From: Bacteroidota bacterium
GTDB taxonomy: Bacteria > Bacteroidota > Bacteroidia > Bacteroidales > UBA12481
NCBI GenBank assembly: GCA_030592205.1
Contig: JAUVKA010000146.1
Coordinates: 1-8,775, forward strand
Direction: 5' to 3'
Length of the DNA: 8,775 nt
Shown here: piece after piece, positions 6,734-8,775 of the stretch
How the letters are laid out: each line of letters begins with the position of its first letter
Position numbering within the stretch: the first letter of the stretch is position 1
Made by a program: the position numbers and the translations under genes
The notes under the pieces: model-generated
Database searches by the model: none
Told to the model about the DNA's origin: nothing
What the model saw: the letters and a program-made list of their open reading frames with translations, nothing else

Positions 6734-6735
6734 AA

Positions 6736-8775
6736 CTAATAATCCAGCTTCACAACAGTGATACCGGAGCCCCCGAGGCGGATGTCTTCGTCTTTATATT
6801 TACCAACGATATCCATGGTTGACAGGAGGTCCCTGGTCATCTGGCGCAGAATGCCATTGCCTTTGCCATGAAGAACCCTTAGGTCGCTGATCCCCAGCAT
6901 GATGGCTTCATCAATAAAAGCCTGTAGTTTATACATTGCCTCTTCGCCGCGTACACCGCGTAAATCCAGACTGCTACTGAAAGTCAGTCTGCGTTGCTGA
7001 AGATCAATCCCGGAAAAGCTGGTGGAAGGGGAACTGGATCCTACATGATTGTTATATTCCTTTTCGCCAATAATTACTAAGCGATCCCTGGTCACAGTAG
7101 TAATCATCTGGCCAAAAGCTACCAGAATACTATTGGCCTTGATCTCAAGGATTTCACCAAAGAGATCCTGATCTTTCAATCGGACTTTGCTTCCCGGATA
7201 AAGATCAGTAGGAATCTCCAGGAATTCCTCAGCAGCAGGTTTCGGCTCAAGCTCTCTCATGTGCTTCCTCAGCCTATGGTGCTCATCTTTTATAGATCTG
7301 AGCTTATCGTCATCATCCTGCACAGTTTTGGACAATTGTCCCTTTATCTCGATCTTGAAATCCTCTACCTTTTTCCTAAGCTCCTTTGTTCTTTCTTTAT
7401 CTGCCTGCTCCTCCCGAATCTGCTGAACAGTTTTCTCAATCTTTTGGTTAATCTTTCCAAGTAATTCCTCTGCCTGAACCTTGGTTTCCTTCACAATTTT
7501 CTTCTTCTCCTTATCCATCTGGGAAATACGGGATTCATAATCGTCCAATAAACTATCAAGCTTCTTTTCAGCTCTCCTGATCTTTTTTCTCTTTTCTTCC
7601 CAATATCGCTTATCGCGGGAAATCTCCCTGAGATGTTTATCAAACTTCACATGGCCAACCCCGATCTTCGATTCAGCAAGTTTTAGTATTGATTCAGGAA
7701 GTCCAATATTACGTGCAATTTCAAAGGCAAAGGAACTGCCGGGTTTACCCAGATCAAGCCTGAAAAGAGCTTGCATGCGATGATTATCATACAACATAGC
7801 CGCATTAACGATCCCGCTATTTGAGGCTGCAAAGTGTTTGAGGTTGGTGTAATGAGTGGTAATCACCCCAAATGTTTTTGTTTCCAAAAGACCGGTCAGA
7901 ATGGACTCTGCACTTGCAGCTCCTAACTGCGGCTCTGTACCGGTACCAAACTCATCAATTAATATAAGAGAATCCTCATCAGCCTGATGAAGGAAATACT
8001 TCATATTCACCAGGTGCGAACTATATGTACTCAGGTCATTTTCAAATGATTGATCATCACCAATATCAATAAAAATATTCTTAAAAATCCCGGAAACAGA
8101 TGATTCATCTATGGGAGGAAGGAATCCGCATTGAATCAGGTACTGTACTAATCCGGTAGTTTTTAGAGCTACTGATTTCCCACCTGCATTCGGACCGGAT
8201 ATTAAAAGAATTCTATCCTCCTGATTTATCCGGATATCCTGGGGCACTACAGTTTTCCCCATTGCCGGATAACTCAGACTCAGCAAGGGATGCTTGGCAT
8301 TTTTCCATTCAATTTCCGGATGATCAAGGATCGTTATCTTTTTCCCATCCCAATTTCTGCAAAGTCTGGACTTGGCTCTGATAAAATCAAAATACCCTAT
8401 TTTTTTACTCCACTCAAGTATCTCCTCAAAATATGGTCGCAGAGCTGAGGTCAACTCAACAAGGATTCGTATTATTTCACGGTTTTCGGCTAATTGGAGT
8501 TCCCTGATTTCATTATTTACCTCCACCAATTCAACGGGTTCAACGAAAGCCGTTTTGCCCGATCCTGATTCGTCATGGATCAGCCCGGAAATCTTTCTTT
8601 TGTGTGTTACAGGTAAAGGGATTACCAGTCTTCCATCACGCATTGAAGCTCCAACATCCTGATCCACCCAGCCTTCCCGACGTGCCATATCCATAATCTT
8701 ATCCATCCGGCGACTAATTCCCGATTGTTTTTGGCTTATGGATCTTCTGATCTGACTTAATTCCGGTGAAGCATT
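6736..8775 (-). CDS. mutS2: MutS2 family ATPase with Smr domain (5' end outside window)
   Basis: The last 679 residues of MutS2; the frame stays open to the right edge, where the extra codons read NASPELSQIRRS, a typical MutS2 segment. The ATG at 8704-8706 is therefore internal, and about 100-150 N-terminal residues are missing. Numbered from the first visible codon: Walker A GPNAGGKS at 194-201, an ABC-type signature STYSSH from 249, Walker B ILIDEFGTG with Asp274-Glu275, a long charged coiled coil at about 388-513, a small KOW-like beta domain at about 525-569, and a C-terminal Smr domain with LDLRG (603-607) and HGKGNG (636-641). All key ATPase and Smr motifs are intact. It lacks the mismatch-binding domain of MutS. 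Family members have been linked to suppression of recombination and, in Bacillus, to rescue of collided ribosomes; which applies here cannot be told. No terminator follows: tandem repeats begin 2 bp after the stop. Confidence 0.96.
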   Translation of the reverse strand, partial: NASPELSQIRRSISQKQSGISRRMDKIMDMARREGWVDQDVGASMRDGRLVIPLPVTHKRKISGLIHDESGSGKTAFVEPVELVEVNNEIRELQLAENREIIRILVELTSALRPYFEEILEWSKKIGYFDFIRAKSRLCRNWDGKKITILDHPEIEWKNAKHPLLSLSYPAMGKTVVPQDIRINQEDRILLISGPNAGGKSVALKTTGLVQYLIQCGFLPPIDESSVSGIFKNIFIDIGDDQSFENDLSTYSSHLVNMKYFLHQADEDSLILIDEFGTGTEPQLGAASAESILTGLLETKTFGVITTHYTNLKHFAASNSGIVNAAMLYDNHRMQALFRLDLGKPGSSFAFEIARNIGLPESILKLAESKIGVGHVKFDKHLREISRDKRYWEEKRKKIRRAEKKLDSLLDDYESRISQMDKEKKKIVKETKVQAEELLGKINQKIEKTVQQIREEQADKERTKELRKKVEDFKIEIKGQLSKTVQDDDDKLRSIKDEHHRLRKHMRELEPKPAAEEFLEIPTDLYPGSKVRLKDQDLFGEILEIKANSILVAFGQMITTVTRDRLVIIGEKEYNNHVGSSSPSTSFSGIDLQQRRLTFSSSLDLRGVRGEEAMYKLQAFIDEAIMLGISDLRVLHGKGNGILRQMTRDLLSTMDIVGKYKDEDIRLGGSGITVVKLDY

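Noticed and set aside
8372..8662. Plus-strand open frame of 96 codons opposite mutS2
   Set aside because: It sits inside conserved mutS2 sequence, and its translation shows no known family features.
8704..8706. ATG as the true start of mutS2
   Set aside because: The frame stays open to the window edge, and the upstream codons encode a typical MutS2 segment (SPELSQIRRSI).

Overview
The window looks like a piece of a Bacteroidota chromosome. The grounds are a TonB-dependent receptor with an N-terminal carboxypeptidase-regulatory-like domain and a following VNEVVVS-type box, moderately AT-rich DNA, absence of strong Shine-Dalgarno sequences, and a MutS2 with GPNAGGKS and DEFGTGTEP motifs of the kind I associate with this phylum. 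The order cannot be fixed from this sequence alone. All four genes lie on the minus strand, so transcription runs from right to left.

In transcription order: (1) 8775-6736 is mutS2, missing its N-terminus beyond the right edge. (2) 6735-6515 is a 221-bp spacer made largely of five different short tandem repeats, including a run of G-tracts. (3) 6514-4793 encodes an AGCS-family sodium:alanine/glycine symporter carrying an unusual extra loop of about 100 residues. (4) After a 48-bp spacer, 4744-2606 encodes an oligopeptidase B-like S9A serine peptidase with a lipoprotein signal. (5) 2605-2463 holds a strong intrinsic terminator built from a GAGACGCAT palindrome with a partial duplicate, then an AT-rich leader. 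(6) 2462-60 encodes a TonB-dependent outer-membrane receptor of the haemoglobin/transferrin-receptor-like class. (7) 59-1 is non-coding.

The symporter and peptidase probably form one transcription unit: the spacing is short and no terminator is visible between them, while a terminator follows the peptidase. An attractive reading is that a membrane-anchored peptidase trims short peptides in the periplasm and the symporter imports released small amino acids. This is inferred from context only. The receptor is probably transcribed separately.

I found no convincing new multi-gene system. The genes are of recognisable families. The items most worth checking are the mosaic of short tandem repeats between mutS2 and the symporter, the palindrome-derived terminator with its competing second arm, the periplasmic insert in the symporter, and the lipoprotein oligopeptidase B with an altered S2 acidic pair.
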